Shown here: positions 9,879-21,739 of the stretch, piece by piece
Numbering within the stretch: position 1 is the stretch's first letter
How the letters are laid out: each line of letters begins with the position of its first letter
Source: Talpa occidentalis
Taxonomy: Eukaryota; Chordata; Mammalia; Eulipotyphla; Talpidae
NCBI RefSeq assembly: GCF_014898055.3
Contig: NW_026555331.1
Span: forward strand, 98,726,684-98,790,683
Length of the DNA: 64,000 nucleotides
Reading direction: 5' to 3'
The notes under the pieces: generated by a model
The model's database searches: none
What the model was told of the DNA's origin: nothing
What the model saw: the letters and a program-made list of their open reading frames with translations, nothing else
Program-made: the position numbers and the translations under genes

Positions 9879-12800
9879 CTGTAATATATAACTTATTTAG
9901 ATCAGCATAGAATGTAGTTCATCTGAAGAGCACTGATTACACTTTACAGGTACCTGCCATTCCTACACTTCCCAGAGAGAGACAATGCTGTGATAATTTT
10001 GGCATTTGTCACTACAAGGGTACAGTAATTCCTGCAGATGAAATCCTGAACATGCAGATGAAAAAATAATAATAATAATAATCAGGCATATATACTAATG
10101 TTGCCAAGTACATCAAAAATTGGCAGTGAGTAGATAAGAACAGCTAAGTGAATAAATGGTTACTGTTTCATTTTTTCAAGAGGTGAACATTAACTGTTCA
10201 AGACAGATCATTAATTCTTGAAGGACAGTTTTATGCATGTGTATTTATGATTTCTACTTTTTACAAGATGGATACTAAGTCCAACATTTTCTCCTCTTTG
10301 TCTATATGTTTTGTTTTTCTTTCTTACAGGATAAATTTATATATGTCACAGATGACTGGATTAAATAAGTGCTAAGTTACTACTGCCATATGAAATTAAT
10401 ACAATGTCACTTTATTAGAATACTGGTGTTAAAAGCTTAATGTTTAATAAGGGACACTGTAAATTAACATCAAAATCTGAACAGCTTCTTTGTTTGCAGA
10501 TATGGAGTTTTTTTGTATCTTCTTACCTGGTAAACTGGATGGATTGTTTCACAATTTCATTTGCTTAATCATCAGGTTGAAATTCACAAGATACATAGAA
10601 ACTGCCTCAAGCAAAATGCCACACTTTTGAGTCTATTTTCTCAGACATCTACTCAGTAATATTAGTCTTTTTCAAATTCAAATCTATTATTTTTGCTCTT
10701 CAGTGAAGCCTAAGGACATGACATTCTTCCTGAATCACATCAGTGCCCTCATCAGAATTCAAAAAAGTATACAATTAGGGGAGGACAGATAATATTGTAG
10801 TAATTAGCTAATTCATCCCTTTAGTTAGTAAGGAGATTAATACTCAGAACTTCTAAATGATTTCTCAAAAACCACCCAAGAGATTAAGTGGCAGCATCTG
10901 AAAAGAATTTATTGCCAGGCCAGTGTCAATTGTACAGTATCACGCTACCTCCTGAATCTTGAAAATATTCAATTGGCGAGTATTTTTAAATGTGATTTAC
11001 TGAAGTCTTAAGTATATGGACATGAAAATATTCTGAAGTAAAACAGAACATAATTCAAACAAATTGCCCATGACTGGCTTCCAGCCTTTCCTATTAATCA
11101 GCTTCTAAGAGACTGCAGCAGGGCCCAACTACAGGGGAATTCATTCATGCCATATCCAGAGTGAACAGTGTTCTCAGGCATTGTGCAGTGCTCAGCCTGA
11201 CAACTTAATAGAGAGGCTACAAACTTTTATCTTCCCCAATGGAAACTTCTTCACAATTTCCATATCCCTACAGACTCATTCATCTGATTCAAAAATCTGT
11301 GTGCTATACAGAGCTTTGCCTATTTTAACAAAGAAATTTATTTAAAATGTCTTTCAAACACAGCAGCTCCATTACCCATCATCTACAGTGAAGAAGTTAT
11401 GACACTAAATTGAACTGTATTCCCTTCCACAAATGAGCGACTGGGTACATTGCCATAATTCAGTAATGTGACTCACCTGATTGAGTTTAGATCACCAAGG
11501 ATAATGTAAAATCGTATTTTGTAGCCTGTCACACCCAGTATCCTTTTGAAAAAGAAAAGTAATGGATACCTGACAGTCCCCTAAAAGGGAAAAGGGAAAA
11601 TATCCACTCATTAAAATGCAGACAATTTAAAAATGAACATAATGATGTTCAAAAACTAGTTTCCATGTAGATTTAATTATCCACAAAAGCATAATAAAAT
11701 GAAACCCTTAAAAATCAGGGGTATATATTTTTACATGTTCATTAGTTTGCACTAATTTAAAATGGACCAAGGCTGTTATTATTATCATAGGAAGGGACAG
11801 ACTTCCTGTTAGGGAGTTCAATACTAGATGATTGTGACGCCTTGTGCTTTATTTTTTTTTTTTTTACTTAAAGATGTAATCCTTAAAGGTTTTAGAGCTT
11901 ATATTTACTTGAATAATTGATATTTTCCTGTATAATGGTTTGTGAGAAGAAAACTAATATTTGACTATAGAATTAATTAAAAGGTAAGGGAAAACAGGGT
12001 ATTCTTAGATTAAATAATTTATGTATATAGAGCATATTTTCAACTAACATGACCACAGGAGCCTTTTGATATTCACTGATACTAAACACAAGTAAATGCT
12101 TAACAAAATTAAGAACTTGAACACTTTTGGTACGACAGCATTTCTATGCCCTAAAGTATGTAATGATTTAGAAATGTACCATGATACACTACAATATAAC
12201 TATATACATTTTATTTCTCTGGGGATATCTTTATACTGCAGTGTGTATGGATTTACAAGCATTTCGTATCTTTTCTAAAATTTATTAATATTTATTAAGC
12301 CATAGGCATTCTCTACAAGAAAATTTTATTTTAAAATCTCATAATTAGTCCTTAATGTTCAATTTAGCTTTTGTTCATAATTTAAAAAAAAAAAAAAAAC
12401 TAAGGTTAAACAGAATAGATTTCTCTAGAGGCAAAATTTTCAGAATGAAAATTAGGGGGTACATTAGATGCAATACTTTACTAAAGCATAAATTTCCAAT
12501 TTTTTTAAATATATATTTAATCTCCATGAAGACATGACAGCAGGCATCATGAGACACATTGAAATGTGACTATGAGGGACTATAAAAATTTTTCTCCATA
12601 GAATTATATTCCCCTGGTAGAACAGATTAGACTCAATAGCTTTTCCTTCCTTTCATTACTCCTCTGTTTTATCCACTAACTCTTCCTAAGAGGTTGCTCC
12701 AAAGCTTCTTGCTCAGTAAGTCTAATTGTGGAAAAAAGAAAAGAAATGTAATAATATAATGAAGTTCATTTCCAAATTTCTCAATGTTCTTAAAACTCAT

Positions 12801-14766
12801 TTAAATTATGCTCCTGAACAAAGTTGGATCCATTAAAAATGAAGAACTTAAAATGTTCACAACTATTTGAACTTTCAGTTTTAAAGGATTTGAGAGCTAC
12901 TTATTTTCATGAAAGTATCAAGTGAGATATACTTGGAAGTTCAATCATGTGCATATTGTATTGTTTTATTTATTCTTAAATTTAATTTATGACTGTTCTT
13001 ACTTAAACACAAACCTTAAGAACTCTATTTCATACAATACATACTGAGATATATTTTCATACAGAGGTAGTGTTCTTTCAGGCCACTCCTTTCCTTTTAT
13101 AATTCCTCTATGGCAAATTCATTATGTGTAACTGATTATACATACTGATATTTCATTTATTCTAAGATATCAACTTTTTAATTTAACACCTCTGAAGCTG
13201 TGATGTCACTTGCAATTGTTGGCATCTTAGATGCAATGTTTAAAGCTGTGCTTCCATATTATATTAATTAATCTTTAACTAAATGCTCATGAATATAAGG
13301 GCAGTGCTCTTCTTATAAATATTTAAGGATCCATTTATGAAAACATGTGAAATCAATTTTTGTCTACAGCTGAATCATACACAACTCACACAGAGCCTTT
13401 CTGATTATGTGCTCAGATTCTGCAGACCTTTTGGTTATAAAAAGCTCTTACAGTCTCCTGTTTATATTTTATGCTATTGGCTGCAATTTCAGCAAACCCT
13501 ACCTTGGTTTAAAAGAGAGTAGGTTTTTCTCAGTTTTGTTGACAAATTTTTATTCTATCTATTCTTTTCATAATCTATTTCCAACAGAATTAACTGGAAA
13601 ATATTACATGACCATCATAATTAGATTTTGTAGTATCTTGTATGTCTTATGTCAATGAGGAGAGAAAATATGATTCAAACTATCAGTGCTGTGGAGAAAA
13701 CTTTCCCTTTGAGTCCTCCTACATTCTTTTATTCTTTATCATTCATTCTGTTCTTTTTTTTTTTTTTAAATCTGGGCTCTGATAAGCTTACCTTAAAGCA
13801 GATACAATGCCTGTTTAAAACCTACATATCTAAATTATTGGAATTATATGAAATAATTATTCAGTTATCCGGGCAGCTGTTAATGAAATACCTGAGAGTA
13901 ATAACACTATTCTTTAATCTACCTGAAATATTTTTCTGTATAAAATTTATCTTTGTAAGCTAACTGTTAATCAGGTTTCTAGCCTATATAACCTACTTCA
14001 GTTAAAAATTATTTAACCCAAAAATATATATTAAAAAAAAAACCACTGCAGTCATAAAGAATGGAAAATACATCAACTCTGTAAACAACATTTACTAATT
14101 TATCCTGTCACACAGATAAATATGATTTTGAAAAGAATCCAACACAATGACAGGTATGATACATAGACTTCGTTAAGAATGTCAAGTATAAAATGTTTTA
14201 ATTCTAAATTATAAAAATAAATTCGCACACATTAAGAAAGAAATTCACTTTGTGTATATTTGACATAACTTTAAAACTACTTTACATTACCAGATACTTT
14301 GTTAAGTTTTTTAACTTAACCTGAAAAAATTTTAGAGAAGTTTTTAAGTTATCAGTAATATAAACTTGTTTTGTTTCACTGAACAAGCAGTCTTTTAAAA
14401 CAGAAATTTAATACAGAATGAATATTTTAATTTAAAACATTTGAATATCAAATAGCCCTAAGAAACAACTTTTCATTAAATACATTTCTTATTATTTCTG
14501 GCTTTGAATTAGACTTAAAATTAAATTGCCTTAAATGACATGTAAGATTGCAGAATATAATTTCACATAATATACTATGAACTTGTTCATATAATTCTGA
14601 TCGACTACTAACTTGTTTTATGTATTTATTAAAAACCTGACACTGTAGTTTGTTGTGAAATGTTTATTTTTCTAACAGAGCTTATAACAGTTACGACAAG
14701 GCATTTAATTAATGCATCTTTCTGTTTAATAGTAGGTGTTACTCAATATGAAATTTTTTGTTTTAA

Positions 14767-14772
14767 AATAAA
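14767..14772 (+). terminator. Candidate ITGB8 poly(A) signal
   Basis: A canonical AATAAA with a downstream T-rich tract and TGTG element within about 60 nt. This spacing suits cleavage near 14785-14795. Confidence 0.5.
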
Positions 14773-15095
14773 AATGTAAAGATGTCAGAATGCACAGATG
14801 CTTCTTTTTTTTTTTAACCACTGTGTGCTACATGACCCTCACAACTGACTGAAAACAACATATTGTCACAAGAGGAAATGTAGTAATAGTCATACATTGT
14901 CAATGTAGAACTGAAAAAGTAGCTAAAAGCTAAATCATGCTTTCTTCTATCACCCAGATACCTTGTAACATCACTTTGATACAAAATCAAACGGCACATT
15001 CTTGAGAGTCAACTGAATTGAAATTTTGGAATACCTTTGTGCTGCAATTTTCCTTTATTTAACCTAGGGGACAGTGAAGCAGGTGGAGGGAGGAT

Positions 15096-15101
15096 AATAA
15101 A
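15096..15101 (+). terminator. Alternative, distal poly(A) signal candidate
   Basis: AATAAA is followed at once by a GTGTGTGTGTGGGGGGG element, a possible GU-rich downstream element, though very close to the hexamer. It would extend the 3' UTR by about 330 nt. Confidence 0.35.
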
Positions 15102-15414
15102 GTGTGTGTGTGGGGGGGAGCAGCAACAGCTCCTTGTGAGTGAACAGACCTTGTAAACAGTGCTTTTAATAGTTCAAAGGAAAGGGTAGAGTGGGCACAC
15201 ATTTTGATAAAACGGTTGTGCTGGAGAGATCAGGTGGAAGTTCCAGCAGGTCTCACAAGGCCTTTATCCCAATTCATTCCAATTGGGACTGAGCTACAAT
15301 CTTTCAGGCTTAGAATCCTGATTTTGTTAAGAGTTTTTTGGGTCCCATTCTGTCCATCTCCTATTAATAATAGGACCTTCCCCCTAAGTTTCAGCAGAGC
15401 ACACAGATGAGACT

Positions 15415-15700
15415 TAAAAACCCAAACTCCTTTGCAGTTAAATGTGGTTACAGGCCTAAATGTTGACTAATGGGATGGGAGAGGAAGCAACTCTGCTCTC
15501 ACTTCCTCTTTTCCTCTTTGTTGTTTGGGACAACTAGAGCAGCTATATGGGCCAAGAAAGCCCCATGCTGAAATTGTCAGAGCTTCTTCTTCAGCCATTA
15601 GCTATTCATCTCAAGTCTGGTTCTTGATAGGGAAACAATCTTTTCAGTCAAACCACTGCATTTGATATTATAGCATATCATCTGCACTCTAACAAATGAT
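15415..15700. mobile_element. Ancient interspersed repeat, family not named
   Basis: The segment contains 'AACTCCTTTGCAGTTAAATG', 'TAATGGGATGGGAGAGGAAG', 'GCCAAGAAAGCCCCATGCTG' and 'AAACCACTGCATTTGATATT'. This order is familiar from a widespread old mammalian repeat (transport-style 'gcagttaggtgtggccatgtgac ... aagccactg'). I cannot assign the family with confidence. Confidence 0.5.
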
Positions 15701-15729
15701 GTATTCTTTATATCCTTGTCTCACTGAAT

Positions 15730-15860
15730 TCTCAGGAACTAAATGCCACTTCTCTCAATTTTTCAAATAAGGAAACTAAGGCATAGAGAGCGTTAAAGAC
15801 TTTGTATAAATGCATGAGGCCATTAAGTGGCCAAGGGAGGAGTCATATCAAAATTTGTTT
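15730..15860 (-). mobile_element. MIR relic (reverse orientation)
   Basis: 'CAAATAAGGAAACTAAGGCA', 'AGAGCGTTAAAGACTTTG' and 'GGCCATTAAGTGGCCAAGG' correspond to the reverse complement of the MIR core ('gaggaaactgaggcacagagaggttaagtaacttg'). Confidence 0.7.
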
Positions 15861-16671
15861 TTCTCTCCACAAATGATTGATCACATATATTGCAAAAATA
15901 TATTTTACCAGTTTAACTACCAGAGGCTAACCTTTGTCTCCATGCCCCAAGAAAGATGTACAATAAATGAAGTTGAGGAACTAATATACTACCTAAAAAG
16001 AAGTAAACAGGCCATAAAAATGAAAAACAATGCACTCAGATGCCAAAGTTAGGTTGGATTAAAAGGGTTTATGTAGAATAGGATTTGACCTAGGCCTTAA
16101 GGAAAGAAGAGTGTGGAAAAGATCAGGGGGAACTAGGGGAACAGTAAAGCAGGAAAGAACAGGGACTCCATGAAAAAACATTATTCAGATGTAACATTAG
16201 ATCATGAAAGGCAGTAACCTACAGGTCTTAGATTATGGAAAACTTTCTTTCAAAGACAAGAAGTTTGAGCTTTGGTGATAAGGAAAAAGCAAACCCTGAA
16301 GTTTTTGCACAGAAAAGTGGTATTGGAATTAAACATGGTTTGGCATATACTTACATAGGCTAAATATAACTTTAAATATAAATATTAATTTTATGTCCTC
16401 TAATAGTAGATGTAAATGCTATTTAATATTATCAAAACATATAATACTATTAAATGCTATTTAATGCTACATGTAAGTACTATCCATTTCTAGCATAAAA
16501 AAATGGAAGAAAACTATGTAAAAGCAGAAAAAAATTAAATTCCAACTTGCTAGTAGCAATAACTTTCACATAAAGACACTTGTTTATTTTTTCTATGCAC
16601 TTGATAATTTTTACTGTGCAGACAATGCATAGTAAAAATTAATGTGAAACAAACAAAAATGCCTACATTTC
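15861..16671. other. Intergenic, nothing recognised
   Basis: AT-rich sequence without a supported gene or recognisable young repeat. Confidence 0.6.
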
Positions 16672-16683
16672 AAGTTAAGTATT

Positions 16684-16959
16684 GGGTCTCCCTGGAGGCA
16701 CAGGCGGTTGACAGCACTATGAAGCTGTCCGAAGCCTCTGCCGAGCAGGTTCGATCCTGGCGGGCTGAGGAAATTCCCACATGGTGTGGCAGACTTTTCC
16801 TGTCTCACCCACCACTCCCCTCAGCAGTGTATTTCAGTAGATCTGCCTGTTCTGTTCCCCACTCTCTTTCTGGTGAATCCTCTCACCCTGCACATCTGAC
16901 CTGTACACCAGCTTTGTATGCATGAATAAATACATTTTTTTAAAAATAATAAAAAAGTA
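16684..16959 (+). mobile_element. tRNA-derived SINE, older subfamily
   Basis: A head (GGAGGCACAGGCGGTTGACAG, B box GGTTCGATCC) is followed by the family body (CCCACATGG, CTCCCCTCAGCAGTGTATTT, CTGCCTGTTCTGTTCCCCAC) and a tail with ATGCATGAATAAAT. Imperfect 12-bp target duplications AAGTTAAGTATT / AAATTAAGTATT lie at 16672-16683 and 16960-16971. Divergence from the other copies marks it as older. Confidence 0.88.
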
Positions 16960-17103
16960 AAATTAAGTATTACTCTAACTTAAACACCCATTGTTGACCA
17001 CTGACATATTTACCTGTTTGTAACTATCTCTATATATCTGTTTGTAACTAAGAAGTATGTTATGGAGTGGTATAAGTGTTATTTTTGATTCAAAAACATT
17101 TCA

Positions 17104-17222
17104 GGGCCTTCCCTGGTGGCGCAGCGGTTGAGTGCTGGCTTGTGAGGCTGCCCGCAGCCTCTGCAGCACCAGTTCGATTCCCAACCACCAGCAAGGGTCC
17201 CACAAAAAAAAAATTTTTTTTT
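17104..17222 (+). mobile_element. Head-only tRNA-derived SINE
   Basis: The copy starts GGGCCTTCCCTGGTGGCGCA, carries an intact A box (TGGCGCAGCGG) and a B-box-like CAGTTCGATTC, and stops after AGGGTCCCACA with an A-tract. It lacks the roughly 140-bp body (AGACCTCTCCTG onward) found in full copies. Short flanking repeats (AACATTTC) bracket it. Confidence 0.8.
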
Positions 17223-18337
17223 TCAAACATTTCTCCATGTCAAGATTTAAATGATCATTGAAATGGTGGCTTTGTCACATCCATGAATGTGCCCCAATCA
17301 TAATTCTTATATTTATTAAGAAAAATAATGAACAGAATAGGGTGCCAAATATAAAACATTGGTTACCAACCTCAATATTTAACAAGAGGAGATTGGTTAA
17401 ATTGTTTTTGAATGAGAGAGATTTGCATATTTATAGCAGCAGAGGCAAAGGAGCCAATGTAGAGAGGAATGTTTCTCCTAGAAGACTCAAAGGTACAATA
17501 GTATGGCATTTCAAATTGACAAAAATGTTAATCAGTGAAATGAACTGAATCAGTCATTTCATGAAATAGTAAATATCTACACAAAAGCACCAAGGAAGGA
17601 AATAGGAGCTGCTCCTGCAAGGAGGATTTGAGAAAACTTGGGGACTAGCTAGATATTGGTGATAGGGAAAGAAGTTAGTTGGGAATTCTAAGGCCAGCTC
17701 CAAAAGTAAATACAGACTTCTATCCAAATTGGATAAAACTCCAAATCTGATCTCACAAACCACATTGTTCTTGCCAAGCAGTGATTTTAAGACTAAATTC
17801 TAACCTCATCAAACCAGCCAGGAGAGACAAAAGTTGTGAAGTTTAAATCTTGCGAGTGATTTTGCCTTCAGATATTATCAAAATAAAGCTAACTGCAAAA
17901 TAGGACATTATCTCCTTTTGGTTCCGTTACTTATATAAGAATATTTTGGTCATAATTAGAAGCAGTGGTGAACTGTAAGAGAAAAACACATTACAGTCTG
18001 GCTTTTAACTTGGCAATCGTTTAGCACTTATTTGGACTGATGCATTATTTAGGACTTAGGGCCCAGTGCCCTTTAGACTTCTTCCAGAGAATTGCTTTAA
18101 GGTCTAAAAAAATTCTTAGACTATAGTACTAAGAAGAAAACTCTTTATTGGGTTTTGTCATATTCTGCACTGTTTTTCCTTTGTTATGACTGCAAAATAC
18201 ATTCTAAACATCATTGAAGTAATAATAACTATCTGCTTAAAGTCTTAACTATCTAGAAATAACTAACTGCTTAAATCTCATTAATAACAGCTTTTTTTTA
18301 CATTTCCCCCTACAAATACAGGATAATCTATAATCCA
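17223..18337. other. Intergenic, nothing recognised
   Basis: AT-rich, no supported gene. The reading frames at 17258-17548 and 17554-17763 show no similarity I recognise. Confidence 0.6.
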
Positions 18338-18512
18338 AGGTTTTCAAAGGGTAGTTCCCAGACCAGCAGCATCAGTCTCACTTGAAAACTTGCAGATTTT
18401 TCATCCCCACCCCAAATGTTCAGAAACCCTGGCAACAGGGCCGACAGTTTTTTTTTTTTTTTTTTTTAACAAGCTCACTATGTTATTCTATGCCAACCAA
18501 AGTTTTATAAAC
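18338..18512 (+). mobile_element. MER5A-like hAT (Charlie) fragment
   Basis: 'AAGGTTTTCAAAGGGTAGTT', 'CCAGACCAGCAGCATCAG', 'ACTTGAAAACTTGCAGA', 'CCCCACCCCAAATGTTC', 'AACAAGCTCACT' and 'CCAAAGTTTTATAAAC' match the order of the MER5A non-autonomous DNA transposon. A poly-T expansion interrupts it at 18449-18468. Confidence 0.7.
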
Positions 18513-20375
18513 ATTTCCATAAAGAAGAAACTAGTTTTAGTATGAGGAGACCACAAGGTAGAAGTTATGGTCACCAGCATACATAGGTGAGTGCCTCATA
18601 CATACTCTTAATAAGCAAGTGTTGAGTAAGTCAAAGATATTTTATTTTCTCTGAGTCTCTCAGACATATCCCTGAGAAAAGACAATGTTCAAAATGTCTC
18701 ATTTGTTACAGATAAAATCAAAGTAATAAAATGACTGTATAGCATGCTGTTTGAAACAATAAATTGACTCCAGTTTTTTATAACAAGTCTAACATCTCCA
18801 ATGTATGTAAAAGCCTATATTATTTTTATTATCTATAGCCAGTTATCATTTTTATCACTGAAATCCTCCCTGTTTTTCCCAAGACTAAATGCATGTAGAT
18901 TTTTGTGTATGTAAAACAGTGGAGAATTTCCACCACTGCCCAAGTTCATAGGTAAATTCCTAAGATGGTTTCTGGAGTGCCATCTTGGTCAGAGAACTAG
19001 ATATTATCCTCAACTTTCATCCTCACTAAAGGATACAACTCCTCTCCCCACTTTTTGTTGAGGGAAACTTACAAGTATCCAGGTTTGGTTGTCTTAAGAA
19101 GATACAAAAGGGACACCCACAAAAAAGACAGCCAAATATAGCATATTTTCCATTCCACTGGAATAGAAAATCCTTCTGCTATTTCTTACTCTGAGGATTC
19201 ACATTTGTTTATCTTTATACTCTCAGGTCTATTTTCCCTTGGAAAAGGAAAAAATAACCCTATGGTTCCAATGAATAGCAAAAGAAAAGGGAAATACATA
19301 CATATGTGTATGTAAAGGTCAGGCAGACCCAAAAAGTAAGTGAACAAGCAGGAAAAAGAAAAACTATATTTCTTAGTCATTGGAAAAACTGAGCCAGGAC
19401 AAAAGCTAAGAGGTCATCTGTCAATATTTGAGGGAAGTAGACAGAGAGGGGGTGGGGGATTTGGGTTGATGTAAAGTTAAATGTAGAAAGCACTAATTTG
19501 TCTCACTTAATTCTCCATGGCTCTCCAACTGGATGATAAGTATCTAGGCAACTACTAAGACATTTTGTGAGTTATGGTTTCTGTGTGTATTCCATTTTCT
19601 TAGCAACATACTAAATAGAAAATAAGCCTGAGTACAATTTAGGATATAAGTTAGTGAATGGTTCATATTCTTTTCAAGTGTTTACTATTTAGTTAGGGAG
19701 AATTAATTTGGACAGGAATCTAGGTTGTCCTACTAACAGAGGGCACAAAAAGCTAGCTCCAGAACTTCATCTCAAAGAATGTTATTGAGAAATGAATCAC
19801 AGATTAAGAGAGCTATTTTGTCCATTAATAAGGAACAGATGATTAAGGAGTAGGTGTTTTCTGTTACTTCTGAAGAGTATAGATATACCAGTTATAGCAG
19901 ATTAATAATAGTACAAAATTAAAGTCTCCTCTTGTTTACTTATTTAGTTCAACAATTTTGTTGATTTATAAATTTATTTGGACTAGTCACAATATTAATT
20001 ACCAAGGAATGAGAACTTCGTCTAGAGTTTCTCATTGGTTCTCTTTGTTTGAGAAAATATATATTTCCTTTTTTAATGTAGCATTTTATGTGTCAAAAGA
20101 AGATTAACATGGTAGAAATTTACCAAAAAAGTTCACTTTTAGTCTTCAGAGAATCAGTATTCATGCTGACAAACAAGGATATAAGATATCAGAATGGGCA
20201 TCTTCCTAAGTTGGTTTCAACTGAGGCAACTACTATCCGGGTTCCAAAGTGAGCATAAGATCTCCTTCCTATATTCCATATTTTCAAAAGAAATGGTATT
20301 GGGACTCTGACTCCCATGGGCTTGGAGAATACAAAGAGACAGCAGAAATGGAAGGGAAAAAAGATATTTAAAAAT
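18513..20375. other. Intergenic, nothing recognised
   Basis: About 1.9 kb of AT-rich sequence without a supported gene or identifiable young repeat. Confidence 0.55.
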
Positions 20376-20383
20376 AATGTTTG

Positions 20384-21007
20384 ACTGGTCCAACCACTAT
20401 GGAGAGTTGTGTGGAGATTTCTTGACCTACTAAATATAGAGCTTCCATATGATCCAGCAATTCCACTCCTAGGTATTTACCCAAATGATACAGAAACAGT
20501 AATTCCAAAGGGCACCTGCACACCTATGTTAATAGCAGCACTATTTACAATAGCTAAGCCATACCCAAAAATAGATGACTGGATCAAGAAGATGTGGTGC
20601 ATATATACAATGGAATATTACTCAGCAATCAAAAAAGATGAACACATGCAGTTTGCAGCAACATGGATGGAGCTAGAAGGGATCATGCTCAGCGAAATAA
20701 GTCAGAAAGAAAAAAAAAAAATACTGGATGGGCTCACTCATAGCAGGAATTTAGAAAACCTAAATAAGGGACCAGGAAAAAGACCAATCAATGCAAAGTA
20801 ATAATCAAAATCAACAAGCAACTATAAACCAGAGACACACTACCGAGGTGGGGGGGGATTAGGGAGGTGCAGGGAGAGGAAGAACTAGAGTCAAAATAAG
20901 GGGGGGTGCAATTGTATGGGGGATATAAGCAAAATGAAAATGCATACATTGTACAAAGATGAAAAATGATGTAAGAATTATATAAAATATTAAATAAATA
21001 AAATAAA
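20384..21007 (+). mobile_element. 5'-truncated LINE-1, 3'-UTR type A
   Basis: Begins in the last part of ORF2. The translation around 20409-20801 contains LLNIELPYDPAIPLLGIYP, MWCIYTMEYYSAIKKDEHMQ and TWMELEGIMLSEIS, the standard L1 ORF2p C-terminus. It is followed by the 3' UTR (AACTATAAACCAGAGACAC, a G-run, TCAAAATAAGGG, TTGTATGGGGGATATAA, ATGCATACATTGTAC) and an A-rich tail. AATGTTTG repeats at 20376-20383 and 21008-21015 are probable target duplications. The fragment holds only the C-terminal part of ORF2 and is dead. Confidence 0.9.
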
Positions 21008-21135
21008 AATGTTTGTGAGACTCCTGCTTTGAGTTACCATTCTATTTCTCTATGGGATTGGGTAGGGAATATTCCCTCTGATCTCTAGCCTAGTGGAGTT
21101 TCAAGAGAACAACTAGGAGTTTTAAAATGTATTTC

Positions 21136-21727
21136 TTCAGCAATTCCACTCCTAGAAATCTACCCAAATGACACAAAAACATTAATTCAAAAGGATACCT
21201 GCACCCCTATGTTTACTGCAGCACGATTTACAATAGGTTAAGATATGGAAACAATCCAAATGCCCAAAAACAGATGACTGGATCAAGAAGTTGTGGTATA
21301 TACGCACAATGGAATACTATTCAGCAATCAAAAAAGAGAAACTCATGTTCTTCACAGCAACATGGATGGAGCTAGAAGGGATTATGCACAGTAAAAAGAA
21401 AAATATTGGATGACTTCACTTATAGGAGAAATAAAAGAGACCTGAATAAGGGATCTGGGAAAAAAATAATTTAAAAAATTATCACCTGATAACTATAAAT
21501 CAGAGAGATTCTGCAAGGGGCGGGGAGGTAGAGGAGTCAAAACAAGGGAGAGAAGAGCACAAGGGACTATGGTGATGGTTCACAGGTGAACTGGTGGCGG
21601 AAATTTTACAGGGATTACACCTGAAAGGAGAAAGCATACAAACATGCATTGTACAAAAACGAACAATGATAACAATGATTTAAATATATATATATATATA
21701 TACACATACATACACATTTTTAAAAAT
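21136..21727 (+). mobile_element. 5'-truncated LINE-1, 3'-UTR type B
   Basis: Starts at CAGCAATTCCACTCCTAGAA in the ORF2 end and has small indels breaking the frame. Its 3' UTR differs from its neighbour: 'GAGTCAAAACAAGGGAGAG', 'CACAAGGGACTATGGTGATG', 'TTCACAGGTGAACTGGTGG', 'GGGATTACACCTGAAAGG'. The tail includes a (TA)n run. Perfect 12-bp target duplications AAAATGTATTTC at 21124-21135 and 21728-21739 delimit it. Confidence 0.92.
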
Positions 21728-21739
21728 AAAATGTATTTC

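Larger units (their letters stand above)
9645..14790 (+). other. ITGB8: ITGB8 3' UTR (end uncertain)
   Basis: About 5.1 kb of AT-rich, repeat-poor sequence follows the stop codon. This agrees with the very long 3' UTR known for ITGB8. A good poly(A) signal is AATAAA at 14767-14772, followed by a T-run (about 14802-14816) and a TGTGTGCT element. A second candidate is at 15096-15101. Internal AATAAA-like sites (for example around 10070) could give shorter forms. I recognise no SINE or young L1 in this interval. Confidence 0.7.

Noticed and set aside
20409..20801. A 130-codon frame resembling a real protein
   Set aside because: It is the C-terminal end of L1 ORF2 in a truncated element, without promoter, start or catalytic domains.
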